In this document: positions 1-8,022 of the stretch, piece by piece | Position numbering within the stretch: position 1 is the first letter of the stretch | How the letters are laid out: the number at the start of each line of letters is the position of its first letter | Assembly: GCA_004151065.3 (NCBI GenBank) | Contig: NWUY0300052181.1 | Coordinates: 1-20,248, forward strand | Length of the DNA stretch: 20,248 nt | DNA from: Larix sibirica | Taxonomy: Eukaryota; Streptophyta; Pinopsida; Pinales; Pinaceae | Direction: 5' to 3' | Notes under the pieces: model-generated | Seen by the model: the letters and a program-made list of their open reading frames with translations, nothing else | Told to the model about the DNA's origin: nothing | Databases searched by the model: none | Translations under genes and position numbers: made by a program

Positions 1-99
1 TTCCTGTTACAAATTGCCATAACTCAGTTTCTCACATATATTATAGTGTACATATCATATACCCCTTTTCCAATTTGAATACATTAGATTACTCAATAC

Positions 100-228
100 C
101 TGAAGCTTCGCTTCCAGGAATTCGAGGATAGTAGATGGGATAATGCCTCGGACTCCTCCTCCGTCAATACTTAGAATTGTTATCATATTTCCAGAAGATG
201 GTGGCAGATTCCTGCAAGTAGTAGCCAT
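100..228 (-). CDS. Patatin-like phospholipase, first exon (gene continues off left edge)
   Basis: Reading leftwards from the ATG at 228, the exon encodes about 43 residues starting [14 protein letters not shown], then [14 protein letters not shown] and [15 protein letters not shown]. The DGGGxR signature is the oxyanion-hole loop of patatin-like acyl hydrolases, which release fatty acids from membrane lipids with a Ser-Asp dyad; the GxSxG serine and the DGG aspartate motifs would lie in later exons outside the window. The run [15 protein letters not shown] directly after the signature is typical of plant family members. The frame leaves the conserved pattern at CAG|GTATTG (donor GT on minus at 98-99), so I end the exon at 100. 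I chose this ATG because the open frame further upstream (to 291) has no other ATG and no family resemblance. No lesion is visible. The assignment to the patatin family is strong; whether the gene is expressed or intact cannot be seen. Confidence 0.78.
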
Positions 229-653
229 GGCTAATGCTCGATGACTCACAAATACGTTTATATAAACAGCCGGTATATTGAATGAATGCAATTTGTGGGG
301 AATATATTTCAGTGGACAGGATGCAGTTTATGTGGATGTATTTTTGTGCAGGGGTACAGTATTTATAAATTTGCACAACTGATCCATTTTGAGGTAGATT
401 ATAACTTGCATTTAGCTTCATCTTGATCGTGTCGACGTTATCGACAAAATAATAAAAAAAGAAAAACAGATTGCCAGTAATAAGAAAATTCACGCAATCT
501 TGGTTCTAACCTCACAGGAATAATTACGCAATTGTTTGAACAAGTATGTAATATGGTAGCTGCTTCGTGTAAGACTGGTAGCTTTGAATAATTAAATAGT
601 CAATAGTTCTGGTAGCTTCTGGGTTCATATTAGAATTAGACAATCGTATTAAG
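229..653 (-). promoter_or_regulatory. Presumed 5' UTR and promoter region of the patatin-like gene
   Basis: On the minus strand two TATA-like sequences lie upstream of the ATG at 228. One is TATAAAT at 367-361, which would put a start near 335 and give a leader of roughly 100 bases. The other is TATATAAA at 264-257, inside the palindrome GTTTATATAAAC, which would leave almost no leader. The first is the more plausible promoter. The minus-strand open frame 493-164 overlapping this stretch matches no family I know and overlaps the patatin exon in another frame, so I treat it as chance. Beyond this the stretch to 653 is AT-rich with no recognised coding content. Confidence 0.25.
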
Positions 654-785
654 TCACATAATCATGTTAATCCAATAACCTTCCATAATCTGGAGGATGT
701 CGATGTCAATGCGATAAGTAGATGCCTGCAAAATTCTCGACAAATATCCCTTCCATTTTCCAATTTCCTCTTCAGGTTGTTTGTT
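654..785 (-). pseudogene. Patatin-like downstream exon fragment (possible tandem gene remnant)
   Basis: Minus-strand translation gives about 43 residues reading NKQPEEEIGKWKGYLSRI, then LQASTYRIDIDILQIMEG and YWINMIM before a TGA at 656-654. The spacing of KW, then a hydrophobic stretch, then AS-x-x-x-hydrophobic-D-I resembles the late part of plant patatins, where AAKWG..L..P is followed by ASADMVDIH. The conserved ADMVD is here TYRID. It lies upstream of exon 1 on the same strand, so it cannot belong to the same transcript in normal order; it would fit the end of a neighbouring tandem copy. The usual following NYLRIQ segment is not visible. The similarity is by memory and short, so this is a moderate-to-low confidence call; it could be a chance frame. 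Confidence 0.4.
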
Positions 786-891
786 TCGTGTGAAACAAGT
801 TATGTCATTATACGTATGGTTTTTAAAATTTAGATTTATATCTTAATTTTTAAAAAATTTAAATATACAACAATAGTTGTATATCAACCTA

Positions 892-953
892 TTTTGGGAT
901 TTTAGTTAAGAAGGAACTCTTGTTTTGGGATTTTAGTTAAGAAGGAACTCTTG
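892..953. repeat. Perfect 31-bp tandem duplication (2 copies)
   Basis: Units at 892-922 and 923-953 are identical; each starts TTTTGGGATTTTAG and ends GGAACTCTTG. Perfect identity in a region of heavily decayed elements suggests a recent slippage or repair event. Confidence 0.95.
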
Positions 954-1062
954 TTTCTTTAAGATTTTATTTTTTTTAAGATATTTTACATAGATGTGAA
1001 GTATTGGATTGTAGTATTTGTTGTAAAAAATCTTGGGGATGGATAGAGTAATCCAAAAGTTC

Positions 1063-1147
1063 TTTATAACATATAATCTTAAAATTAAAACCAATACACT
1101 TTATTTTTATAATATATAATCTTAAAATTAAAACCAATACACTTTAT
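1063..1147. repeat. 43-bp tandem duplication (2 copies)
   Basis: Units begin at 1063 and 1106 and share the core ATATAATCTTAAAATTAAAA followed by CCAATACACTTTAT. They differ at one base near the start (TTTATAAC versus TTTATAAT). Confidence 0.93.
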
Positions 1148-1268
1148 CTTATATTTCCTCATAAAAGTGAGTCTCTCTTCATTGAGAGCATGGCTATGTT
1201 ATGGCTAGGTACCTAATGTACAAGAACAAGATAAACAACATGGGAGACAAAGGCTTCTTAAGATTGCA

Positions 1269-1273
1269 TCATG
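1269..1273. repeat. Target-site duplication TCATG, left copy (Copia-1)
   Basis: TCATG directly precedes the left LTR end TGTTGTAG. The same five bases follow the right LTR end at 6199-6203, and another copy at 5938-5942 was created by the later 261-bp duplication. Five bases is the usual target duplication of plant Copia elements. Confidence 0.7.
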
Positions 1274-1596
1274 TGTTGTAGTTAAATAAACAAGGATAAA
1301 GAAGAGAAAAACAACACACATAGAGACACAAAAGTTCACCATACTACATATGACTACATTCACAAGAAAGCCTCTTTCCTCCATAGCTTTCATTGTTACA
1401 AGAGGCCTATGCAAGGAGTCAAGTATATATATTTGATCTCATAGTATCAAAAACCCTAAACCATCAAATGGTATTGGAATACAATGAGCATAATCAACCC
1501 ATTTTGAAGAATGAGTTGTTACCAACTATTACACAATTGTTCAAGAAAAACCTAGGAACTATAATTGTCCTCTAAATCAGGCTTCACATCCCAACA
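1274..1596 (-). repeat. 3' LTR of Copia-1 (323 bp)
   Basis: On the minus strand it begins TGTTGGGATGTGAAGCC at 1596 and ends TTAACTACAACA at 1274. Internally it holds a TATA-like run (TATATATAC near 1424-1432), and its first part aligns with the 5' LTR copies at 5725-5937 and 5986-6198 (for instance CCTAGGTTTTTCTTGAACAA and TTGGTAACAACTCATTCTT). The small minus-strand open frame 1414-1205 overlapping it has no family resemblance and is taken as chance. Confidence 0.85.
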
Positions 1597-1608
1597 ATAC
1601 TCTACTTG

Positions 1609-3300
1609 AAGTCTGATTCATGATGACCGCAACCATGCTCGGAGATTTTATTGGCTTTCCATGGTCACAGTTTTACAAGACAAAGAAAAGCTTTGAAGAA
1701 CTCCAACTTCTCCTTTGGAAGAACCTTGGTAAATGCATCTACAGGATTAGCTTCTCTTTCTGAATTCAACCTTGGTGAATACATATGTAGGATGACCATC
1801 TTACCTTATTTGAGGATACTTTGAATAAAGTGATATGGTAGATCTATTTGATTCGTCTGCGAATGAAATGCTGCATTTTTTTCCCAATTGTATAGCACTT
1901 TTGTTATCAATATATAACATGAAATCCTTTTTCCTACTACCTAATTTAGACAATAGCCTCTACAACCACAACATTTCCTTAGCTTCTTCAGTGATTGCAA
2001 TATACTCTTCCTCAGTAGTGTCGAAAGAGCCACAACCTTCTATAACCTGGAAATCTAGCCGAGCCAATGTGAACACATACTCGGTTGTAGAGCGTCTTCG
2101 ATCTTTAAGTCGCCAGCCATGTCTAATTCTACATATCCTTGCAATTTTGCATCTACTCCTCTGAATTTCAATATATGATATGATGTGCCTTTCAGATATC
2201 TTAGAATCCATTTCGCTGCCTACCAATGAATTTTCTCTGGATTACTTATATATCTACTGACCACTCCCACTGCTTGGTAAATGTCTGGTCTTGTACATAC
2301 CATTGCATACATAAAGTTCCCAAGTGCCGAAGAATAAGGTACTTTTGCCATGTATTATTTCTCTTCAAGTGTCTTAGGACACGTCTCACAAGATAATTTG
2401 ATATGATTTGCTAAAGGTGTACTCATTTCCTTAGCATCCTTCATGCCAAACATATTCAACACCTTTCCAATACATTTTTCCTATGATAATTTTAATTCTC
2501 TATTCTTCATGTCTCTAATAATTTCCATTCCAAGTATTTTTTGTGAAGCACCCAAATCCTTCATAGAAAACATCATAGCCTACTGTTGTTTTAACTTGTT
2601 AATTTCAATCTTGCTAGATCATGCTACTAGCATATCATTAACATATAATAACAACAGTTCAAATTCATCATTATCAAAAGACTTATAATAGACACAATTG
2701 TCAAATTCACATCTAGAGAAATTTTATTTGGCCATAAATGAGTCAAATTTTAAGTGTCATTTCCTTAGATCATGTTTCATCCTATACAAACTTCTGATTG
2801 AATCTGCACACTAGGTCCTCTTTACCTTTCTCCTCAAATCCTTTGGGTTGCTTCGTGTACAACTCATCCTCCAAACCACCATGTAGAAAATTTGTCTTGA
2901 CATTAAGATAATCCAACTCTAGATCATGAACAGCGACTAAACCCAACATTGCTCTGATAGAGGTCTTTTTTACAAATGGTGAAAACATATCTATGAAATC
3001 AATGCCTTTTTGCTAAGCATAACTTTTGACCACCAATCTAGCCTTGTATCGCCTCTTCCCACCTACCTCTTCCTTCAACCTATACACCATTTGTTTTGTA
3101 ATGCTTTCCTCTTAGCTGGAAGAGGAACTAATTCCATGTGTGATTCCCCATCAAAGATTGCATCCCGTCTCTCATGTCCTTCGTCCATTGCTTTTTGTCT
3201 TTATCCACACATGCTTCTTCAAATGTAGATGGTCAGATTCATCATAAAGTAATAAGTATTGAAGGAAATATCTATACCTTGTTGAAGGCCTACACTCTCT
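1609..3300 (-). pseudogene. Copia-1 reverse transcriptase and RNase H, decayed
   Basis: The reverse transcriptase N-half is clearest at 2988-2782: FSPFVKKTSIRAMLGLVAV, then LELDYLNVKTNFLHG and PKGFEEKGKEDLVCRF, where LDVKTAFLHG is the family norm (motif A Asp is Asn here: LNVKT). The catalytic YVDD box is YVND at 2645-2634, within LLLYVNDMLVA. RNase H appears at about 2160-1960 as RRRSTTEYVFTL and TTEEEYIAITEEAKEMLWL, followed near 1900 by FMLYIDNKSAIQL in another frame. Several stops and frameshifts separate the pieces. The polymerase is inactive on two catalytic aspartates. Confidence 0.88.
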
Positions 3301-3779
3301 TATAGACCTTCTAACCTGAGGGATTTTCTCCTATGGTGTACCGTCCTCGGAAGTACTATTGGGGTGATATTGTTCTTCATTCTCATGTAGGTTATGGTGT
3401 TCAACATGTGGTTGTATTTGTGGATGAACCTGCACCAGTCATTGTGGCTGATTTCTAATCACCTTATGTTTCTGCAAACAACTTCCATTTGTGATGTCTT
3501 CTAACGGAACATACTCCTTGGCTGATACATTCTATTCTTGTAGACTATGCATTCCCCTTTCATTGAATATCACATCCTTGCTTCGTATTACTTGTTTGGA
3601 CACTGGATCCCATAATCAATAACCATATTTTTCATCTCCATATCCAATGAAAATACACTTTTTAGATGTCATGTCAAGCTTTGTTCTTTTTCTTTTGCAA
3701 CATGAACAAAATATTCACATCCAACCACTCTTAGATGATCATAAGAAATATTCTTACATAAGAAATATTCTTACCCAAC

Positions 3780-4889
3780 CAATTCTCTATTGGAACTTCA
3801 AAATATAACCAAGAAGATGGTACCTATTAATCAAGTACGTGCGGTGCGGTTGTATTTATAGCCTCTTCCCAAAACGTTTTTCCTAGTCCTTCATTTGAGA
3901 GCATGATGTATGCTCTCTCCAAAATAGTTCCATTCATCCTTTCTATTGAACCATTCTCTTGTGGTGTAAGAGGAACTATCTTGATTCTCTGTACAATATT
4001 GGTCAAATTCTTTCGAACAATACTCACCCCCATTATCATATTTCAAGCATTTAATCTTACTACCGGTTTTATTTTCTGTAAGGGCCTTGAAGGTTATAAA
4101 TATACCGAAAAATTAAGACTTCTTTTTCATCATGTAAATCCAAACCTTCCTAATGCAATCATCCATAAATGTAACAGAATACGTAGATCCACCAATTGAT
4201 GTTACCTTTGAGGGGCCAAAGACATCTGAATGCACTAGCTACAATGGTGTTGTTTTCTTCATATGTTCCTTGGTAGAGAATATTGTCCTCTTTTGTTTAC
4301 CGTATATGCAATGTTCACATAACTCCATATACACTACTTTCAAACTTGGAAGATAATTCTTCTTATGCAATCTCTCAAGGGCCTTCTTGCTCATGTTCCC
4401 AAGCCTTTTATGCCAAATCTCTATTCCATTATCTATGACTCCTAATGTAGCTTCCACTTCTATCTGGCCCTCTAGCACATACAATGCACCAAATTTTCAT
4501 CCTTTGGAAATCATCAAAGCTCCTTTTGTTACCTTCCATGCACCTGCTCCAAATGTAACACTATACCCAAGAGCGTCCGAGATCAGGTTTCTTCTTAGTT
4601 GAGGAACATATCTCACATCCTTTAGCAACCAGTTGTTTCCATTTTTCATCTTTAGTAGAACATCTCCTTTTCTAATGATATTGCAACGCTCATATCACCA
4701 AGATAATATTTGCCAAAATTACCAGCCTAGTAATTTCCAAAACAATCTCTACATGATGTTGCATGAAATGATTCTCTTGAGTCTATTACCCAAACATCTG
4801 TAGTGGTTTCTCCTACAGATAGGACAAGAGGATTTGTATCTTTTTAATAAGTTATATTTTCCTCATTCTTCATAGATTGGTTTTCAACA
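3780..4889 (-). pseudogene. Copia-1 protease and integrase, decayed
   Basis: The aspartic protease motif reads VWVIDSRESFHA, with DSRES at 4783-4769 in place of DSGAS, so the catalytic loop is altered. The pre-integrase zinc domain at 4484-4239 reads IWHKRLGNMSKKALERLH then CEHCIYGKQKR; the second His of the HHCC zinc site is Asn. The integrase core keeps LVHSDVFGPSKVTSIGG and VTFMDDCIRKVWIYMM (about 4240-4130), then KYDNGGEYCSKEFDQYC, and after a frameshift PQENGSIERMNGTILERA (about 3990-3900). The three catalytic acidic positions remain visible but stops and frameshifts break the frame. Confidence 0.87.
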
Positions 4890-5637
4890 TTCTATTTTCT
4901 CAATAACCAACAATTTTTCTTCTTGTGTCCTTCCTTACCAAAATGCCAACAACTACCCCTTCTGCCTTTGGATTTTGATCTTTTGCTAGATTTTGTATTT
5001 TGATCTTCCCATCTGATTATTCTTCCCTCATTCTTTTGTTCTCCTTCTATCACTGGCTGCCAAAGCATCTCCAGATTATGTAACTTGATTTTTCCTTCTC
5101 ATGTCGTCACTGAGAAGAGCCCCAACAACATCATCAAATTTTAGCACACTTCCCTTCTTACCAGATCTAAAACTTGATATAGATATTGAGTTGCTAACAA
5201 CAATAACAAATCCTTCCCAACTATCAGGCAATGAACACAACAATAAGATAGCTTTAATCTCATAGTCTAGTGTGATGCTTACTGATAATAATTGACTAAT
5301 GAAGGTATTGAACTCATTTAGGTGATTTGTGATCATACCACTTTCCTGCATATTTAAATTGAACATTTTCTTCATTAAAAATACCTTGTTTGATGCAATG
5401 GGCATCTCATACAGGTTTGATAAACAATCCCACAATCCTTTTGTTGTTTTTTGTGTTGAGACATTGAACAAGACAATGCTTGATAAAGAGAGAATGATCG
5501 TAACTATTGCCTTTCGATTAAGTTTGTCCGATTCTTCTTCAAACATTATAGTTGGCTTTTTTTATTTCCCTTCTAGCATGACTCAAAGGTCCTTTTGGAT
5601 CAAAAGGGATTCTAAGTGCAACTTCCACATTCCAAAT
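4890..5637 (-). pseudogene. Copia-1 gag polyprotein fragment with defective zinc knuckle
   Basis: The frame starts inside gag with FGMWKLHLESLLIQKDL, a stop where Trp is usual, then MLEGK-stop-KKPTIMFEEESDKL. The longest open part, 5546-5076, runs NRKAIVTIILSLSSIVLF, LWDCLSNLYEM, MFNLNMQESGMITNHLNEF, SLPDSWEGFVIVVSNS and DVVGALLSDDMRRK, matching the UBN2-type gag of plant Copia elements that forms the virus-like particle. The CCHC knuckle at 4951-4910 reads CWHFGKEGHKKKNC; the second zinc Cys is Phe. The N-terminal gag residues are missing because an LTR segment is fused directly upstream. Confidence 0.88.
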
Positions 5638-5655
5638 ACATCCACAAGAAAGTGG

Positions 5656-5713
5656 GTTTTCTCTATGCCCTTGCTATAATGGGAGTTTTCTCTATGCCCT
5701 TGCTAAAATGGGC
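5656..5713. repeat. 29-bp tandem duplication (2 copies)
   Basis: Units 5656-5684 and 5685-5713 both begin GTTTTCTCTATGCCCTTGCT and differ at two positions. They sit in the truncated inner part of the Copia-1 5' LTR. Confidence 0.92.
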
Positions 5714-5790
5714 ATATATATATATCTCGCATAGTATCAAACAACCCTATTTCATCAAGTGGTATTAGAATACAATGGGCATAATATACA

Positions 5791-5890
5791 GATTTCTAAG
5801 AATGAGTTGTTACCAATTCATATCTTTATACCCTGCCACCGATTTCCAAAAATGAGTTGTTACCAACTCTTATACAATTGTTCATGAAAA
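5791..5890. repeat. 50-bp tandem duplication inside the Copia-1 5' LTR (also at 6052-6151)
   Basis: GATTTCTAAGAATGAGTTGT (from 5791) is repeated as GATTTCCAAAAATGAGTTGT (from 5841), with the same arrangement in the second 261-bp unit at 6052 and 6102. The 3' LTR has only one such segment, so the 50-bp duplication is specific to the 5' LTR and preceded the 261-bp duplication. Confidence 0.85.
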
Positions 5891-6198
5891 AAGTAGGAAC
5901 TATAACCATCTTCTAAATATGGCTTCACATCCAAACATCATGCATAATCTAGTTATATAATTTTTAATCCAATTGAAATGGTTTATCTCACATAGTATCA
6001 AACAACCCTATTTCATCAAGTGGTATTAGAATACAATGGGCATAATCTACAGATTTCTAAGAATGAGTTGTTACCAATTCATATCTTTATACCCAGGCAC
6101 CGATTTCCAAAAATGAGTCGTTACCAACTCTTATACAATTGTTCATGAAAAACGTAGGAACTATAACCATCTTCTAAATATAGCTTCACATCCAAACA

Positions 6199-6203
6199 TC
6201 ATG
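6199..6203. repeat. Target-site duplication TCATG, right copy (Copia-1)
   Basis: Immediately follows the outer end of the 5' LTR (CCAAACA on the plus strand, ending at 6198) and matches 1269-1273. Confidence 0.7.
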
Positions 6204-6246
6204 CATAATCTAGTTATATAATTTTTAATCCAATTGAAATGGTTTA

Positions 6247-7075
6247 TTGTTTCAATTTCATTTTTAAATGTATAAATAGATTCACACACACCTACATGCA
6301 ACCTAAATAGGTAATATCTCATATTCTAAGGAATATTTAGGAATATTACATCATTTAAGAATATCTATTTAGTTTTTATTTATTATTATTGATGTAATTT
6401 TAAGATTGTTAAAATGTATTTGTATTATTGTGTGTAGGTTTTTTTAGTGAAATAAAACTCTTTTGGAGCTAGGCATTACTAATACGTAGTACGGATTATC
6501 CGTGGGGTTTGGAGTAGAGTTTCATTTTTAGTCGTACCTTTCGAGTTTTTAATAAATTGTTAAATTATAAAAAAATTCTAAATATTTAATGAATATTAGT
6601 GACGGGTTAAAATGGTCTTTTTCTATTAAAGCTTAATACATAATTTCAATTTTTTTAAGAAAATAATAATGATTGAAATTTTAAAATTGAATTAACTAAA
6701 ATAAAACCAAAATTGTGTGGCAGCACTTGTGCAATCAAATCAGGTGGCGTGTATAGTCCTGAAAATCCCTTCCACCTACCTTTTCTTTATTTCTTCGACA
6801 TTTTCAAACAGAAGTTATTATATTTAGAGGAAGTATGGATTCATCTCACCATTGCTTCTTGATCGAGAAAATAAGAAAAACATTACAATTTAAGCTTCAG
6901 AGAATTTTGAGTCCACGTAAAGATTATAATCTAAGAAACATTTTCAGTCCCTCTCAAGATTACAAGAAGACTTGGTTGTCAACTTGTTTTTTTTATATAT
7001 ATATATATAGAATTTGAAATTTTCTCTATTTGAGTAGTCTAAAATATTTTAATTGGATTTGAGACTTTGTAATTT
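6247..7075. other. AT-rich intergenic DNA with one doubtful short frame
   Basis: Mostly A/T-rich sequence without family resemblance. A plus-strand open frame 6835-7017 encodes 60 residues starting MDSSHHCFLIEKIRKTL and contains an internal near-repeat, RILSPRKDYN then NIFSPSQDYK, arising from a 44-bp imperfect DNA repeat. It ends in translated microsatellite (IYIYR). I do not recognise it and would not call it a gene on this evidence. Confidence 0.5.
6994..7009. repeat. (TA)8 microsatellite
   Basis: Eight uninterrupted TA dinucleotides follow a run of T. Confidence 0.95.
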
Positions 7076-7203
7076 AAAACACTCAATCCTGTAAGTTAGT
7101 TCACCCAAATACTGAAATTCAAAACACTCCATCATTGAAGTAAGTTTACTCGACCATATGAAACCGAAAACACTCCATCACTCAAATTCAAAATACTAGA
7201 AGT
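7076..7203. repeat. Degenerate tandem repeat, three units of about 45 bp
   Basis: Units start at 7076, 7121 and 7167, each with AAAACACTC(C/A)ATC. The first two share GAAGTAAGTT/GTAAGTTAGT-like middles and the third is partial. No coding frame is evident. Confidence 0.7.
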
Positions 7204-7300
7204 TATAAATTTATAAATTAATCCAAAATATTAATATATAACCATCTGATCAATAAAAATGGGGTGATAACGTGGTTTCATCAAAGCTGTTAGCGGAGAA

Positions 7301-7770
7301 TTCAAAACGGCATTAAGCGCCACGGAGGTGAGAGATCGAATCCCACTGGGTTCCTCGTTATTCAAGGATATGGAATTGATTTGAATAGCACAGTCTAATT
7401 TGAGGATGTTCATGGTGTCCACCCTGGGCAGGGCCCCACCCTATATGGAGTGAAGGCCCTTCAAACAGGTAGAAATTTGGAAAACATTTCACCGACATTT
7501 TTGACGGGTTAAGCAAACGTTTTTTACTGGTTCTTTGGTGTTTTTTTTCGGGAGAGTGAAAATAATAGATCATATTTGACAGGGAAAATAACCCTGACGA
7601 GTATTTCGCTCATCAAATTTCAGAATTGCCTGAAAAAACCATTTTCATATACAATTAACCGTATAAATATAATCCAATAAATGGGTGTGTCCCTTTCATC
7701 CGACCTAATTAGCCAACCTATCGAGTTCATGATGACTCTTTCTTTGGTATACAGAATTTTAGGGTTATTC
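7301..7770 (+). repeat. Unclassified repeat R, copy A (about 470 bp)
   Basis: This segment recurs as copy B (10376-10822 plus 13765-13829) at roughly 80% identity by eye. Shared landmarks are GATC(G/A)AATCCCACTGG, TTGAGGATGTTCATGGTGTC, GGTAGAAATTTG, TTTTCATATACAATTA, GTGTGTCCCT(T/C)TCATCCGACC and TCTGGTATACAGAATTTTAG-like sequence at its right end. The stretch at 7334-7345 looks like a tRNA B box (GATCGAATCCCA), which would fit a tRNA-derived SINE head, but no convincing A box was found. CAGGG(A)AAATAACCCTG at 7580-7596 can form a 5-bp stem. Orientation is arbitrary. I cannot place it in a known family. Confidence 0.75.
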
Positions 7771-8022
7771 AAGAATTGAATTCAAGTTATAATAGTACGG
7801 AGAATTTGACGAGGAGTAAACCTTTAAGAAAATTCAATCAAATATTTCTTTATATCTTTTCTTAGGGAATAACATGGAGAGAAAATTAGTTTTTGAACAA
7901 ATTATCAAGCACATTATTATTATTTAATTCAATATTACATTAAAATTTACTAGCAAGAACACGTAGTGAACTAAATCGATACGGTGGGAAATGAAATTTT
8001 GCAACTAAGGGTTAAGAGGTGG
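7771..8022. other. AT-rich spacer, nothing recognised
   Basis: No coding frame, repeat or RNA gene recognised. It separates repeat R copy A from the outer end of the first chromovirus LTR. The equivalent spacer is absent after copy B. Confidence 0.5.

Larger units (their letters stand above)
786..1268. other. AT-rich spacer with two short tandem duplications
   Basis: There is no recognisable coding sequence on either strand. The stretch is rich in A/T homopolymers and contains the duplications at 892-953 and 1063-1147. It ends at the target-site duplication of the Copia element that begins at 1274. Confidence 0.6.
1274..6198 (-). mobile_element. Copia-1: full-span, defective Ty1/Copia retrotransposon
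   Basis: The element reads on the minus strand with 5' LTR on the right, then gag, protease, integrase, reverse transcriptase, RNase H, a decayed polypurine tract (1608-1597, AAGTAGAGTAT before TGTTGGG) and the 3' LTR on the left. The domain order PR-IN-RT-RH defines Copia. LTR ends TGTTG...CAACA form a 5-bp inverted repeat and the TCATG duplications flank it. The 5' end lost part of the LTR, the primer-binding site and the start of gag. Every protein domain carries stops, frameshifts or altered catalytic motifs, so the element cannot move by itself. Confidence 0.9.
5638..6198 (-). repeat. 5' LTR of Copia-1, truncated and rearranged
   Basis: The LTR starts TGTTTGGATGTGAAGC at 6198 and again at 5937, because a 261-bp segment was duplicated. 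Compared with the 3' LTR it has a 50-bp internal duplication and a 29-bp duplication near its inner end. Similarity to the 3' LTR ends at CTTTCTTGTGGATGT (5652-5638); the final 84 or so bases of the LTR, the primer-binding site and the leader are gone. Confidence 0.82.
5725..6246. repeat. 261-bp tandem duplication of LTR plus host flank
   Basis: Units 5725-5985 and 5986-6246 have the same length and differ at seven positions by my count, about 97% identical. Each contains the outer part of the Copia-1 LTR, the TCATG target duplication and 43 bases of host flank ending AATTGAAATGGTTTA. Because host flank is included, the duplication happened after the element inserted. Confidence 0.93.

Noticed and set aside
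164-493. Minus-strand open frame of 109 codons upstream of the patatin exon
   Set aside because: It overlaps the patatin exon in another frame, is low-complexity at its start, and resembles no family; likely leader or promoter DNA.
1205-1414. Minus-strand 69-codon frame with a hydrophobic stretch
   Set aside because: Entirely within or beside the Copia-1 3' LTR and not conserved in the other LTR.
5769-5782. TGGTATTAGAATAC on the plus strand, similar to a tRNA-Met primer-binding site TGGTATCAGAGC
   Set aside because: It lies inside the LTR of an element that reads on the minus strand, recurs in every LTR copy (5769, 6030 and near 1469), and no plus-strand gag follows.
5725-6246. CRISPR-like or satellite array from the repeated units
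   Set aside because: Only two long units, explained as a local duplication of a Copia LTR with host flank.
7330-7350. Possible tRNA gene from the B-box-like GATCGAATCCCA
   Set aside because: No acceptor stem or A box in the right place and no cloverleaf could be drawn; kept only as a hint about the origin of repeat R.
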